From Macrolepiota albuminosa (Eukaryota > Basidiomycota > Agaricomycetes > Agaricales > Agaricaceae): 64,000 bases of DNA. The stretch's first letter is position 1. Each line of letters opens with the position of its first letter. The DNA lies in NCBI GenBank assembly GCA_027475525.1, contig JAMWFC010000042.1:27263-91262 (forward strand), read 5' to 3'. This document shows, in pieces, positions 22,053-33,896 of this stretch. Below the pieces are notes generated by a model that saw only the letters and a list, made by a program, of their open reading frames with translations, made no database searches and had not been told where the DNA came from. The translations under genes and the position numbers were made by a program.

Positions 22053-25000
22053 TCAAGGCTTACTGTACTGTGACATGAAGTTGTGCCACGAATCGGCCGG
22101 TAGATAGTGCTGATGCGGGCTGTCTTCTTGCGTCGGAGACAACATGTGCATGTTATGGTAACCAGGCTGTGAGTATCCGTAGTAATCATGCATGTTCTCC
22201 ATCGGAGTTTGCTGACTGCTATACACGTATGGCACGTCTTGTTGCATTGCGTATGAAGAGGACGCGTCAGCATATCCTGGCTGAGGCATCGGGTGATAGT
22301 GCTGCCATGGACTAGATGTCACAGTTTCGGCGAAACGGAGGTTTTCTTGAGGAGAAGCCAAAGGGGGCGGCGAAGCAGGCTGAGAGACAGGACTGGATCC
22401 ACTGTATGGAGAAGATGGTGACTTGCGTGGGACTAGCCTTGTCATACCCCCAAGCGTACTCAATTCCTCGATTTCACTCTTGATGGTAGGACCAAACGAG
22501 AACCTGGTCACACCTTCCCCATTCTGTAAAGAGTTTGACAGAGCCGCATGAGCTCGTTCCCGGAGTTTTTGAAGAATAGGCTAAACAAACAAGAACCTAA
22601 GCATCGACGAGAATGGCAGCCTTTTAGACGTACAAGTATCTTGCATGTGCGAGTTTGGTTTGTGACTTGACTGAACAAGCTGTATGCTGAATCCAGATAA
22701 GATAACGCAGACGGTGCGATCTGCATCTTGGACTTGACAGCAATGGACCCGAGTACGATCTGACGAAAGAATTTAATTGCAAAGGATTCAGGCTAATGTC
22801 ATAACGTACCGCGCACGAAAAGACGTGGGTGAAAAGGAACCACATCCGTTCCGTCAGAGCCGGATGCTGCTTGAATAGGCTCCCAATTAAGCCTACGAAC
22901 GAACATGCGCTGGTATAAGCAGCTAGTACCGATGGCGAATACTTGCTACCCATAGGATCAAGAGGGTTATCCTCCATTGCTTGCGCAAAATACCCTCTGT
23001 GCATGTAAAATAGAGCTAAAACGACAAGTCAATGATTGAGATCGGAGGGTAAAATCCATATCATTACACATTTCTTTGATTGCAAACGTGATATAACGTT
23101 GGAATGTTAGTTGAACGCTTGGTTGCTCCAACTCGATGCCTGGCTTGGCTCCGCCAAATCCAGGGACCTGAAGGCTTGGTGGAACATACCATTGGCTCAC
23201 CCTCTTGTCAAGGTCTTGGATGGATTTATAATTAGGTGGTCGAGCGCCGAACGCTTGGTCATGTACAACACTAAGGCATTGAGACGAAAACCTATGTTTC
23301 CATGCCGCGACTATGTCAAAAGTGTCAATTCTGATTTACTTTTCGTCGGGTTTCTAAGAAGACTCACAACTCATCTCCACTTCTCCGGTTGCACTCTTGA
23401 ACGTTTCGTGGGGAAATTTGCTGTCAATGTGGACAGTTGATAGTGATGGTGGGCGCCCAAATGTCAAACTCTGAGTTGTTCCAAGATCAAAAGGGTTTCG
23501 CTCTTCCATTCAAGCATTAGACGCCTTACCTGCCAAGAGTCGTACGTCAGCAACTCGTAAAACAGCTCACGTCGTTTCTGGGTCTCAACCGAATCAAGCT
23601 TCCACTTGCCACTGTCACGATCTGGAAGCCGTTATTTATCAGCACCTAGAACAGTCAGCCCATCGTTAAGAAGTGCTTACGAAGCCCGATCTGTAACCCA
23701 ACGTCAGCAGAAGTATCAGCACCTAGAACAGTCAGCCCATCGTTAAGAAGTGCTTACGAAGCCCGATCTGTAACCCAACGTCAGCAGAAGTGATCATAAT
23801 AAACAAACAAATTACTGACGCTTTGTGCCATTTTGACAATGATTCCCATGATCACCCACCTTGGACCCCCCATATCAGTCAAAAACATAAAGTGACACAT
23901 CAAGAGCTGAAATGAAAAAAAAAATTCAGAAGGTTCAATAATAAACGAACAATGCAGAGTTTTACCAGCGCCTGAATGCCGGGGATCGTTTGCTCTTCTA
24001 GGATGGGGTCCAGGGCCAGTGACGCGCGTGCCAGTTGGTAGTAGTGCATCGACTCAGGATCCTGAGCAGGCCGATCAAGGTCCAATAAGACGCCAATGGC
24101 CAACACCATGAAAAGGACGGCCAGACAATGTGCATTGACGGACGCCTGGAAAGTACCATCTTGATTATAGATTGGTCGAAATATACTTTCGAGAAAGTCT
24201 TTCTCTGGTATCGGAGTATACCTGAGGAGAGGTGTGAGATAAACCTATGATTAAAGTGGCCACATGACGAACATCCACGCTGCATGCCGAAAGTATGTAT
24301 CGCAAATTTTTCTTGCGACATTGACCCGTGGCAGAAAACCGATGACTGATCCACGTAAGGTTTCTGCCGTCTTAATCGCCGATGGAGAGAACGGGAAGGC
24401 GAAACTAAGCCATGAGATGTCAGTTGGTTGGGGCGAATCATGGCCTGAATTATTTTCCAACTCCTCGTAGCCTTCCTCGTTCTTGAGGCGCATAAGAATC
24501 CGGACAAATTACCAGACAAGTACATACTTGTAGGAGATACTATGGGAATCGCGGGTCAATTATCTCATCTAAGAGCATGTTGGTCCAAGTACGCACCCAA
24601 GAATTTGCAGTCTGGCCAAAGAAGGTTGAACGACCGCCATGGGAGATTGATCTTGACATCAGTTAGTACGTGACAGCCGTGATGGACCGGCGACCTACAG
24701 AGAACCCATTGAGTCTATGTTGTCATTTAGGTCACTCTTCTCGTCCTTCCCGTTAGGGATATCAAGGCGCTCGCGCTCTAGAGGGCGTTTGATCTGAAGA
24801 AGTTCTTCAGTCAACAACGGGTGTGTAGATGCGGACTGTAATGCGTGTGATTGTGCAAGAGCATCTTCTAGTGACCGGACGCGATTTGATAGCTGATTGA
24901 TCTTTTCATGGAGGACTTCGGTGTTTGCCAATACAAAGCTAAAGTACAATATGAGCGCCAATAAGGCGGGAGATACAGGAAGCTCACCGGTTTCCCTTGC

Positions 25001-25401
25001 CGGTCGTTAACGAGCCTAGCCGCGCATGTATAAGGGCGACAGCGTATAACAAAAGAAAACGAGGCTGCACACACCTTCCGGGCAAATCGCGGAGCAACCT
25101 TTCTTGACACAATTGCTGTACCAAAGATTGAATATCTACTGCACAAGAACGAGCACGAAGGACATACGTGCATGGGAAGTTGCGGCTGCATCTATGAAAA
25201 TGACCTCATGTGAGTATGTATACTCTAAGGCTTCAGAAGACGAGCGAACTTGAGTTTGAGCCTAGGATTGGATGTAAGGGTGTGTCGGGAGTGGGGTATC
25301 TGAGCTTACCTCCTGCATTCTGCACATGAGAGAGCGACACCGCGACGCTTGTGCCTGATGGGAAGACTGGGTACATCTGTGGGATACGGCGTCGAGGACA
25401 T
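22053..25401 (-). CDS. Zn2Cys6 transcription factor A (fungal-specific TF domain)
   Basis: ATG 25401 gives a basic leader and the binuclear cluster C-AE-C-RRLKLK-C-SRNFP-C-TN-C-VKKGCSAI-C, assembled from four small exons. A linker and dimerisation coiled coil follow (LTTGKGNRFVLANTE, LSNRVRSLEDALAQS), then LLTEELLQIKRPLERERL. The middle-homology region includes FFMVLAIGVLLDLDRPAQDP-like text, LARASLALDPILEEQTIPG and WVIMGIIVKMAQS. The end is Pro/Ser-rich and terminates NFMSQYSKP at 22053. A 10-nt microexon (ATCGGGCTTC, minus strand) joins MAQS to the RDSGKWK exon, and here it is present twice because of a 77-bp duplication. It is paralogous to the regulator at 28819-32199. Target genes cannot be inferred. 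Confidence 0.88.
23637..23791. repeat. Perfect tandem duplication, 77-bp period, inside regulator A
   Basis: The unit ATCAGCACCTAGAACAGTCA to CGTCAGCAGAAGT occurs at 23638-23714 and again at 23715-23791 without mismatch. One extra base matches on the left. It contains the 10-nt microexon with its acceptor and donor sites, so microexons lie at 23681-23690 and 23758-23767. Using either copy alone keeps the frame. Using both would shift the frame and soon reach a stop. Confidence 0.95.
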
Positions 25402-25800
25402 GGACTATGACGACGAGGGGAGATGATGGGGGTCACAAGAAAAGTAGTGAAGAGGGTCGGCTAAGACGATCCTCCGTTAAGACGCCTCCATCGCCAAAGA
25501 AGCCTTGGCTGTCTATATCGGGCATTTCCACGCGACATTATTTGCTTCTGCTTGGTCCTACCTTTTTAAAAAAAAAGTTTCCATCGTTGCTGTCTCTCCA
25601 ACACAGTCAAGGTCAGTTCATCTGCCTCTTTCCCCTTTTTGATGATCTCTAGATGACGAGTCTGAACCTCGCGCGACAGAGTTCCTCTGTCTCGTTGGAA
25701 TGTGACGAGTCTTTACAATTTATACCATTCATGCTTTTCTGATCCCTTCATCCCTTTCTGTCATGAGTTCATTCTGATATCTTGCTTTTCAGTCGATGCA
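25402..25800. promoter_or_regulatory. Divergent promoter region, regulator A / TSR4
   Basis: A 399-bp spacer lies between the two start codons. It contains T-rich tracts, including a long A run near 25568, and no other supported gene. Both promoters are expected here. No specific operator could be recognised. Confidence 0.45.
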
Positions 25801-27415
25801 ATGTCGCCAGCTCACGAAGATGACTGGTCAGATTCGGACGATGATGTGGGATCGGACGTAGAAACATCTGTTTTGTTGGGTGTCCCGGACGGCCTCGTGC
25901 AGTCCGATACAGATATCAATGACGCTGCCGTCTCTCGTATCGGAGGGCATCCTGTACGAGCTATCTCGCCAATGTATTTCGATATTGAATACCTATGCTT
26001 ATACGCTTTCGAACAAGGCTTTTCTTAATTATCGTGCACCTCCTTTTTCTTCGTCACAATGCCAAGTTTGTTCAAATCCTTGCGAGCTTCTCGTACAGAT
26101 GTGGTGTCCGTTTGAGGATAGTCCTATGGATCGTGTCCTCTATGTTTGGGGTTGTGCCAAACGTTCATGTCAGGGTAAATCAGGAAGGTGAGGCTAAATC
26201 GCCGGCCACTTTTCCCCGGTCGTACTCATTAGGTTGCTTTCATGTATTGTGCTTACGTTGTATTAGTGTGCGAGCGTGGAGAGGTTTACGGCGAAACGAC
26301 AAATATGCAGCGAAACTGGAAATTAAACTTGCCAAAAAGCGTGCTGTTGAGGAGGCAAAAGCTCAAGCCAAAGCTCTTGCTGAGCAGCAGAAGAATACAC
26401 CCAAGAAGAATCCATTTTCAGTATGTAGCGTAATAATGAATTCAAATGGAGATCTGATCCATACTCGTAGATGAACGCTCCACCGGCTGTAAACATGTTT
26501 GGAATTGGAGCACAGATATTTGGAGATACTCCATCGACAAGCTTAGTCGAGCCTAAACCTGATGAAAATGACAACCCCGAAAACGAAAACGACCATGCGA
26601 ACGATGACGAATCATCGTCCGAAGATGAGCTTCTCTCGGTGATGGCGTCAGTTACAGTCGTCGATTCCCCATGGAAAGCCGCACCCTCCTATCCACCGCT
26701 CTATCTATCAACGGTATCGGAATATCTCCCCCCACAATCAAAGTCGAAACCTTTGCATGAAACACAAGTTACTGATTCTTTGGATGACAAGGACCACAAG
26801 GGCGGCAAGGACAAGGATATTTCATGGGCATCTGAGCCGTACGAAGACTCCCTCGAACTGGACCATGTCTTTGAACGGTTCACCAAACGTGTTGCTTATG
26901 AAGGCGAACAGTGTGTCCGGTCAGTCTTTCGGTATTATATATAACCTCCTGCACTTCATCACCGATGATTCTTCAGGTATGAGCTGAATGGCACGCCCTT
27001 GCCTTTCTCTTCCGACAAGGTCTTTGCTTCGCTCTTCCCTTCTCCGCCAGCACCCACTATTCCTGTCACTAAAGGGGCTTTCACCGTCGTAAATGTTCCC
27101 AAGCGTACGTACTTCCCCACTGGTATTCCGCCTTGTCCAGTCTGTCGCAGTCAACGCGTCTTCGAGTGTCAGCTCATGCCGAACCTCATCAACATACTCA
27201 GGCGCCCCAGTGATGCTGGGAAAGAGCAGACGGATGAGGAGCGGCGGAAGGCGGTGGAACGGCTGTTGAAAGCCGGCGCATCGGATGAGTGGGGAATGGA
27301 ATGGGGGACGGGTATGGTGTTTTCTTGCGAGAAGAATTGTTGTCTCGATGAGAATGCGAAGGAGGCGAGGGAATGCTGGAGAGAAGAAATTGTTTTGATT
27401 CAGGCGGCTATTTGA
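25801..27415 (+). CDS. TSR4: TSR4/PDCD2-like ribosome biogenesis protein
   Basis: Tsr4 is a cytoplasmic chaperone for ribosomal protein uS5 (Rps2) and is needed for 20S pre-rRNA processing. PDCD2 is the animal counterpart. The protein starts MSPAHEDDWSDSDDDVGSD, followed by the N-terminal PDCD2 motif (AAVSRIGGHPAFLSYRAPPF). Cys pairs suited to zinc binding follow (CQVCSNPCELLVQMWC, WGCAKRSCQGKSG). After an acidic middle (NENDHANDDESSSEDELL), the PDCD2 C-terminal domain appears: DHVFERFTKRVAYEGEQCVR, YFPTGIPPCPVCRSQRVFEC and QLMPNLINIL. Short introns at about 25952, 26190, 26420, 26918 and elsewhere keep it open, and it ends at 27415. It lies between the two paralogous Zn2Cys6 regulators on the opposite strand. 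Confidence 0.92.
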
Positions 27416-28818
27416 GAGCACATCACATTCAAGATTGTCACAATTTGAGGATGATGAGAAACACACAATCGAGGCCCACCAGACCATCAGATATATGGCG
27501 TCGCATGGCTCATATTGACTACACGCAAAGATGGTACCGTTGTGCACAAAATCTGGATCTCAACCACATTGGATCCTTTACGTGCTTGAGGTTTTCACGT
27601 TAATGCTCGGTCGAGCCCAGATCCGGCGCACTAAACTGGTCGGTTGACTGGTCGGTTGGTTGCGATCACCAGTTGAGCTACTGTTTGTGCCGTAATACTA
27701 TAATACTTTGGAAACGAATGTCAGCACAGAAACCTTTAACGTTAAACTCTGAGATCTGAATTCAGGGTCAGATGGCTCGGGAAGAGCGGAATTTGTCATG
27801 GTTGACAAATGGGTAAAGAGGCTTTAATTTTCCGGGGTGGGCGAGAACAATGAACATTACTATGTAATTAAAAGATGGCTAAAGATACAATCCCAGGAGG
27901 AAAACTTGGAAAAGGGATAACTTGAATGAGGATGGGCTTGACCGTGCATCATGTATCTGTAAGCCTAACATTACTTAGCCACGTCTGGTGAACGAATGAA
28001 TAGTTTGATTTTTGTTCACCTGCATGTCCCACATAATCCTTCTTACTAAGTACGGTTCAAGTTGAGTTAGGTGGTTAGGTTTGGTTTAGCGTTCAATCAA
28101 GGTCTACCGTGGCATGTCAATACTGATATGTCCATAGCTAATCATCTAGAGTAGGTAGATGTCCTTATAGTAATTAAAGCTTAGGGATATTCATTGTAAT
28201 TATTCAAGGTATTAGCCAACTTGTTGTCGATTTATCTCGCATTTGACGTAAAATAAAGTATTACTAGCAGCTACCCCATGCGTTGCACAGTTCGCACCTT
28301 AAGGGAAGAAAGACCAGAAATAACATTATAACTACGTATTTTATACTACAATTCTGGTGTAATATTTACTTGCTTCTGAGATGTCTGAAATGAAATAGAA
28401 GATAATGTAGCCACAACGCGCCCTAGCAGAGATGATGTCTGTAGAAAGTTCGCGAAAAATCAGACAAGAGGGCGCATTAAATACTTGCATTGCCTTGATG
28501 AAATTCTCCGCATGAACTTGAGATCGGCCAGAACGACAAAAAGAGACCGAGAGGAAACATAGACAGCGCACACAGCATCCAGTGAGGGTAAAATCGAGAA
28601 CTGTTCTAATGTCGGCCCATATATACAAGGATCAACTTGATGTTCCTACTAGAGGATTTAACGAAAGACGGTACACATACAGGGCAGATTTTAACAACCA
28701 CAAATGGAGAAACAAATAAATACCAAGTAACTCGAAAGCAATAAACAAAACCGAGCCCGAGAGCGCAAGGAATATAAATGTAACTAGAATATACACATGA
28801 TACAAGACTGCGGTCAAT
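27416..28818. other. Long AT-rich spacer without a supported gene
   Basis: About 1.4 kb separates TSR4 from the 3' end of regulator B. Only short frames with poor composition are present, including a minus-strand frame at 28341-28628 with no domain. The rightmost part is likely the 3' untranslated region of regulator B. Confidence 0.5.
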
Positions 28819-31800
28819 TCACATCGCAAAGTCGGCTACAAAGTCATTCCAAGTAGATTGCATATTTCCTTCCGGTGATCCAGAGGAACGACGCTGGTTG
28901 GGGGGGACAGGGTGTGCATCGAGCATTGGTGTATCCCCATAACTACCGACTCCATTGGTATGGCCGATTCTACTTGACATGTTCGCGTTATAGTCATAGA
29001 CAGGGAAGTACTGGGGAAAGGTATGTGTGGATGTTTGATGCATATTCCCAATCATGTTGTTTTGATGCTGGGTATGTTGCGGAGAGTACTGGTGTGTCGG
29101 AGAGGCTTGTGAGTATTGTTGTACATGTGAAGGATATGCCTCGGGTTCCGTCTGGAAAGTAGGAGAAACAAGCACTGTCGACATGCCATACATGGAAACG
29201 GGCGATACATCGTCAGAAAAAGCGCTATGGTTGTGACCACCGCTTGAACTAGCAGATTCGTGTCGAGTGGACAGAGAATGTGAAGGGCCCCCGTGATTTT
29301 GTTGAGATTCTTGAGGATTAAAGGAGTCCAAATATTCTAGGATACTCGGGTGAACTTGGCGTCCAATATTTAAGGGAACGACTGGTTTCTGGGATGTAGG
29401 CGACCGATCGAGAAGAGTCGGCGACGACGGTTCCTTCTTCGCAACCAACCTTGTCTTGCCACCTAGAATCGACAGCTCGTCGTCATCATTCGCGGGCGAA
29501 TTGGGCTCAGTCGGAGAAAGGCCGAATTTAGACACCGGAGAGCCCCTTCCCTTTCTATACTCCTCTAGACTATAATGTGCCCTCTCTTGCAGGTTTATCA
29601 TAATACTCTAAAAGCCGACATCAGGTTCTTGGTCCGACGGGCTTTGAAACTCTGGGGGGGACTTACTAGCACTTTCTGAGCACGAAATCCCCGCGCAGCT
29701 TTCGAGAACAGCTCGCAAGCCGAGTCGAGCTGGACGAGAGCCGACGGTGCTAAGCTCATTGAAGGACACCGTGTCACGATAGATCCCAAAACAATCTGTC
29801 ACGTGCTGAGCGACGTTTGTTCAGGATCAGGAGGGTTAACACCTACGGCGCAGGAAAACATATGGGTCCACAAGAACCATATTCTCTCGCTAAGGTCCTT
29901 CAATTGAGTGTGGAGATTCCGCATCAATGCTACCAGCGACCCTGCACTGCGGTACGCGGCGATGACAGAGGTTCCATAGGGACTCCCAAGGGGATCTTTA
30001 GGGTGATCACTAATCGCGCGTGCGAAGAAGCTTCTGTGCAAGTATAACAAGTCTGTAAATGCATCGTCATTGTCTGCATGTCAGGCATTTGGACAATCCG
30101 GAGGCGTACTCATTTCTCTAATGGCCAAGACAATATGCCGTTGAAGCGTCAACATCACAGTTTCGGGGAAACCACCGGGCCGTGGCTCTGAGCTGCCGAA
30201 ACCAGCAACTTGTAGTACAGGAGGTACCGGGAAAGCCCTCATCTTCCGATCAAGTTGCAGGACGGTAGCATATGTCGGCATCTTCGCACCAAAAGCTTGA
30301 TCGTGGAAGAGGTTCATACATTCTGAAGTGAACCGATGCTTCCATGCGTGGTCTAACATAGCATATATCAACTCAACTTGATCGGAAGTCAACTGTAAAA
30401 AGCGAAAAAAGGAACACGTACAACTTTTATCGTCCGAAGAATCGTTAAGGAAAGGAAGTTTGGAGTCCACGTGAGCCAAAGAAAACGAAGGCGGACGACC
30501 GAAAGTGAGGCACTGCCATGAATCATAGGTGAAAAGCTCCCAGAATAACTCGCGTCTATGCTGGGTCTCTAAAGACTCAACTTTCCATCGCCCACTGTCT
30601 CGATCTGCACCACGCATCATTAACCTTTTCCCCGGGATAAGGAGTCTTTACTCACGTAATCCGATCTACCCACCCATCATTTCAGTGTATAAACGAGTGG
30701 TCAAACCCAAAATAACTCACGCTCTGACCCACTTTGATTGCAATACCCATAATGGTCCATCGAGCCCCAGAACTAGTGCCATGACGATCAGCGAGAAACA
30801 TGTAAAACGTCATGAGGAACTGGTAAATTTCAGGTCAAGTCGGGTCCTTGTGACTCGAAACAAACTTACCAGGGCCTGCACAGCATGAATGGTTGGATCA
30901 TCGAAAATAGAACTCGAGAAGAGAGCCGCTCGAGCAAGTTGATTATAACGTTCTGCCTCCAAGCTGTACGCTGGAAGCCCAGTATCTACGAGACAACCGA
31001 TCGCTAGCACCATAAAGAAGACGGAAAGCCGATGCGCAGCCTGAGGGTCATTTGACTGGATTCCTAGGTCAGACCCATAGAAGTGTGAGTAAATTTGGGA
31101 ATCGAAAGCCTCTTGTGATATAGGATTGTACCTGCCCAAGAATTAATAATGGAACAGGCGTGTAACCGGCCGACCTTACATCCATGCTGCATTGTTATAA
31201 TACGTTTGGCGAAGTTCCAGAGCCTTGTTAGCAGGTGGAAGATACCAACAAAGAGCTTGTGGGCTCAGCTGTTCGCTCTCACTAGCAGGAGCAGCGGAGT
31301 CTATCGGCAAAGCAGAGGCTTTCTTGAGAATGTCCAGGGAAAGGACATTATGAAGGACTGCCAAACGATTTTCACCTTCATCCTCTTCTGGATGCTCATT
31401 CTGGAAAATATCAATCAGACCTATACAAAGGCCCCTGAAGACCGTCCGTCAAACCTGAAGAAAGTACTACACCATACGTCTCAACTCCTCAATCTGAAAT
31501 ATTTCCAATTAATCGACTTACCCAGGAGTTAGCTTGTGTGCCATAATATTTTGTACGTCCTGACATGCTAATGGACAACGTCCCAAAAGCATCGATTATA
31601 TCTGGACTCTGTTCCTCCTCCTTCACTGAATGGGCATTCTGGTTTCTCATAGGAGCTGGCTCGCGCTGTAGTGGAGCTTTAATACGCAAAAGTTCTTCAG
31701 TCAATAGCGGGTGTATTTCTGAGGACAGCTGAGAGTGATCATCTCGTAATGCATCTTCCAGCTGCCGGATGCGGTTCGCCAACTCGGATATTTTCTCGTG

Positions 31801-32199
31801 TAGTTCTTGCGTCGAGGCGAGAACAAATCTGTCAGGAACGTTATTGAATTGTATTAGTGGCGGAATATTATGTACCGATTCCCTTGTCCAGTCGTGAGGG
31901 ATCCCTATTGAATATTTCTCGTAAGCAGGAAACGGGTTACGAATAAGCGCAGCCGCACGTCAGGGCATATGGCACCACAACCTCGTTTTACGCATGAGCC
32001 ACAGGGAATACCTCGATCACATCGCAGTTTTAGTCTGATGAGTTCGTCAAATTAGTCCGATATCTCTAGGCACTGCTTACCGACGGCACTCAGCACAGCT
32101 GAGACGGGTTGCTCCCTTTCGTCTCTTCTTGATAGGCACTGGAATAGCACCGGCAGCGATGAAGGGCTTCTGATGTAGGGCGGAGGAGGAGGAGGACAT
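28819..32199 (-). CDS. Zn2Cys6 transcription factor B (paralogue of regulator A)
   Basis: ATG 32199 opens MSSSSSALHQKPFIAAGAIP, a basic patch (KKRRKGATRL), and the cluster C-AE-C-RRLKLR-C-DRGIP-C-GS-C-VKRGCGAI-C. A linker (LTTGQGNRFVLASTQELHEK) and coiled coil (LANRIRQLEDALRDD) follow, then LLTEELLRIKAPLQREPAP. The fungal TF domain includes FMVLAIGCLVDTGLPAYSLE, RRELFWELFTYDSWQCLTFG and ARAISDHPKDPLGSPYGTSV. The Ser/Pro/Gln-rich tail ends TWNDFVADFAM at 28819. A 10-nt microexon (30656-30665) precedes RDSGRWKVES, at the same place as in regulator A but present once. Both genes point the same way with TSR4 between them, so an old local duplication is likely. The regulated pathway is unknown. 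Confidence 0.9.
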
Positions 32200-33896
32200 G
32201 GAAGGCGGAGATGATGGGCGTACGAAGGGAAGATTGTTAACGTATCACATTATCATAGCACTCGATTTGCCAAAGACAGAGCAGCCGCCCAAGGCGTCCT
32301 CGGAGATTTCCGACCATTGAGAGATACTTCCTGCTTAGTCAGTGGCTGTGCCTCGGTGAATTCTTTGTACATACTGTATTTTTGCCCGACGGCCTCATAC
32401 CAACACATCTTCACTTCCAATATCCTTCTTTGAAGAATTGGTTTCACAATTGTATCGTTTTTGTCGTTGAGGATGTAACTTTTCTGACAAATTGGACATT
32501 GCAACCTGGAGACTCGCCTGGGCCCGGCAGTGTGTGGGAGCTTTCTCTCGGCGGCGATCGTTGACTGATGTTGATATTTGCAAGCACTAATTCCTATCAC
32601 CAACAGCAACGAACTGTCATGTCATCCTACAGGATAGGTCAGCACCTAACCGGAACCCTCCAGGTTCCGTCATGATCTTTGTTCTACATACATCTGTTTT
32701 GCATCCATATTTAATGACTTCACATCATATACATCACATTATTCTGCATGTTTTGATATCCTACAGATCATAGCCAAGGCAAATGACATATCATCTTCAA
32801 CTACATTCGCACCGAGGACCTGTTTATCCATGCAAGTCTCCTTGGCGCTTTTCTTCTTAACTGGTAGCGCCCGTGCTTTAAAAAGATCAACCTCGGCTAG
32901 GTCACTTTACGGACATCCTGGGAATTACAGCATGGTAGAGTCCTTTTTCAGCTATGCTTCTCGAGCACCTGACAGTCTGATCAGTGGCGCGTCTGAATTT
33001 GCTCCAAATACCCCGTACCCATGACACTGGACGTCAGGACTTCACCTCGAGGCGCAAATTGATCCATGATTGCCTCAAGTGTGTTCCATTCACGGTCTGT
33101 TTAGTCCTCCGACAGTAGTAAAATTTACAGGTACATATGTTTCAGGCGATTTCTTCTCCCCTAAAGACTAGTCTTTTCTCTCAACCGAGTTTGTTCGATC
33201 TGCCGTTGACGCTAGTGTTTCACACATCTGCCGCGGCCTGTATTTTCGTACGATAGGTGAAAAAAGTGGGTTGTGCCAAGGTCTCCAAGCAGTAAGTGAG
33301 GTTTCCTGACGCTCTCCTCTGAACTATGTATTGACATTGGTGACCTTAGATTCAATAGGACGCCGCAGTAACCAAGACAGCAGCAGTCTGCAGAGGTATC
33401 AATTCGGAAACCAATAAATGAAAGTACCAGGAGACATTACTTAACAGCGCAATCATATGTACACGTTATCTTCATATGGCTAGATTGCCTCGGCAAACTA
33501 GAAAGATAAATTTGCCGCGACAAATATCACTCCATTGAGTGACATGTATGGCATCAGGCGACCACGATGGTCACATTGTCTATTTTACTCCATCAAACAA
33601 GTCACTTCAGCTTATAGTGTGGAGGAATATAATTATATTATTAAACATTGGAAATTGTTGTGTGTAATACCATACAAACAGAATTATTCACAGATTTGGA
33701 TATAATAATAAACATGGAAGTCATATTGCTTTAATCTAATATTCCAAAGAATCCCGACTGAAGGATAGAGGGTTTAAAGGATACATACTAAGGCGCCGCA
33801 TCGATATGCGAGGTATAAATATACATTGTGTTACATTGAATCGTTAAGTCATCCGATGCAATTCAAGTCTGGTGAGGAACCCAGGGATATCAGGTA
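32200..33896. other. Intergenic region between regulator B and the coiled-coil gene
   Basis: A minus-strand open stretch at 32253-32609 contains CPICQKSY but has no good ATG, so it is not called. A plus-strand frame at 32830-33024 begins with a signal-like MQVSLALFFLTGSARA but is short and unsupported. The rest is AT-rich and shows nothing else. Confidence 0.4.

Noticed and set aside
32253..32609. Minus-strand frame with CPICQKSY, possible zinc-finger protein
   Set aside because: Its apparent start is TTG, there is no upstream ATG or splice support, and only one Cys pair is present.
32830..33024. 64-residue plus-strand frame with a signal-like N-terminus
   Set aside because: It is too short and lacks promoter or family support. 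One hydrophobic start is expected by chance.
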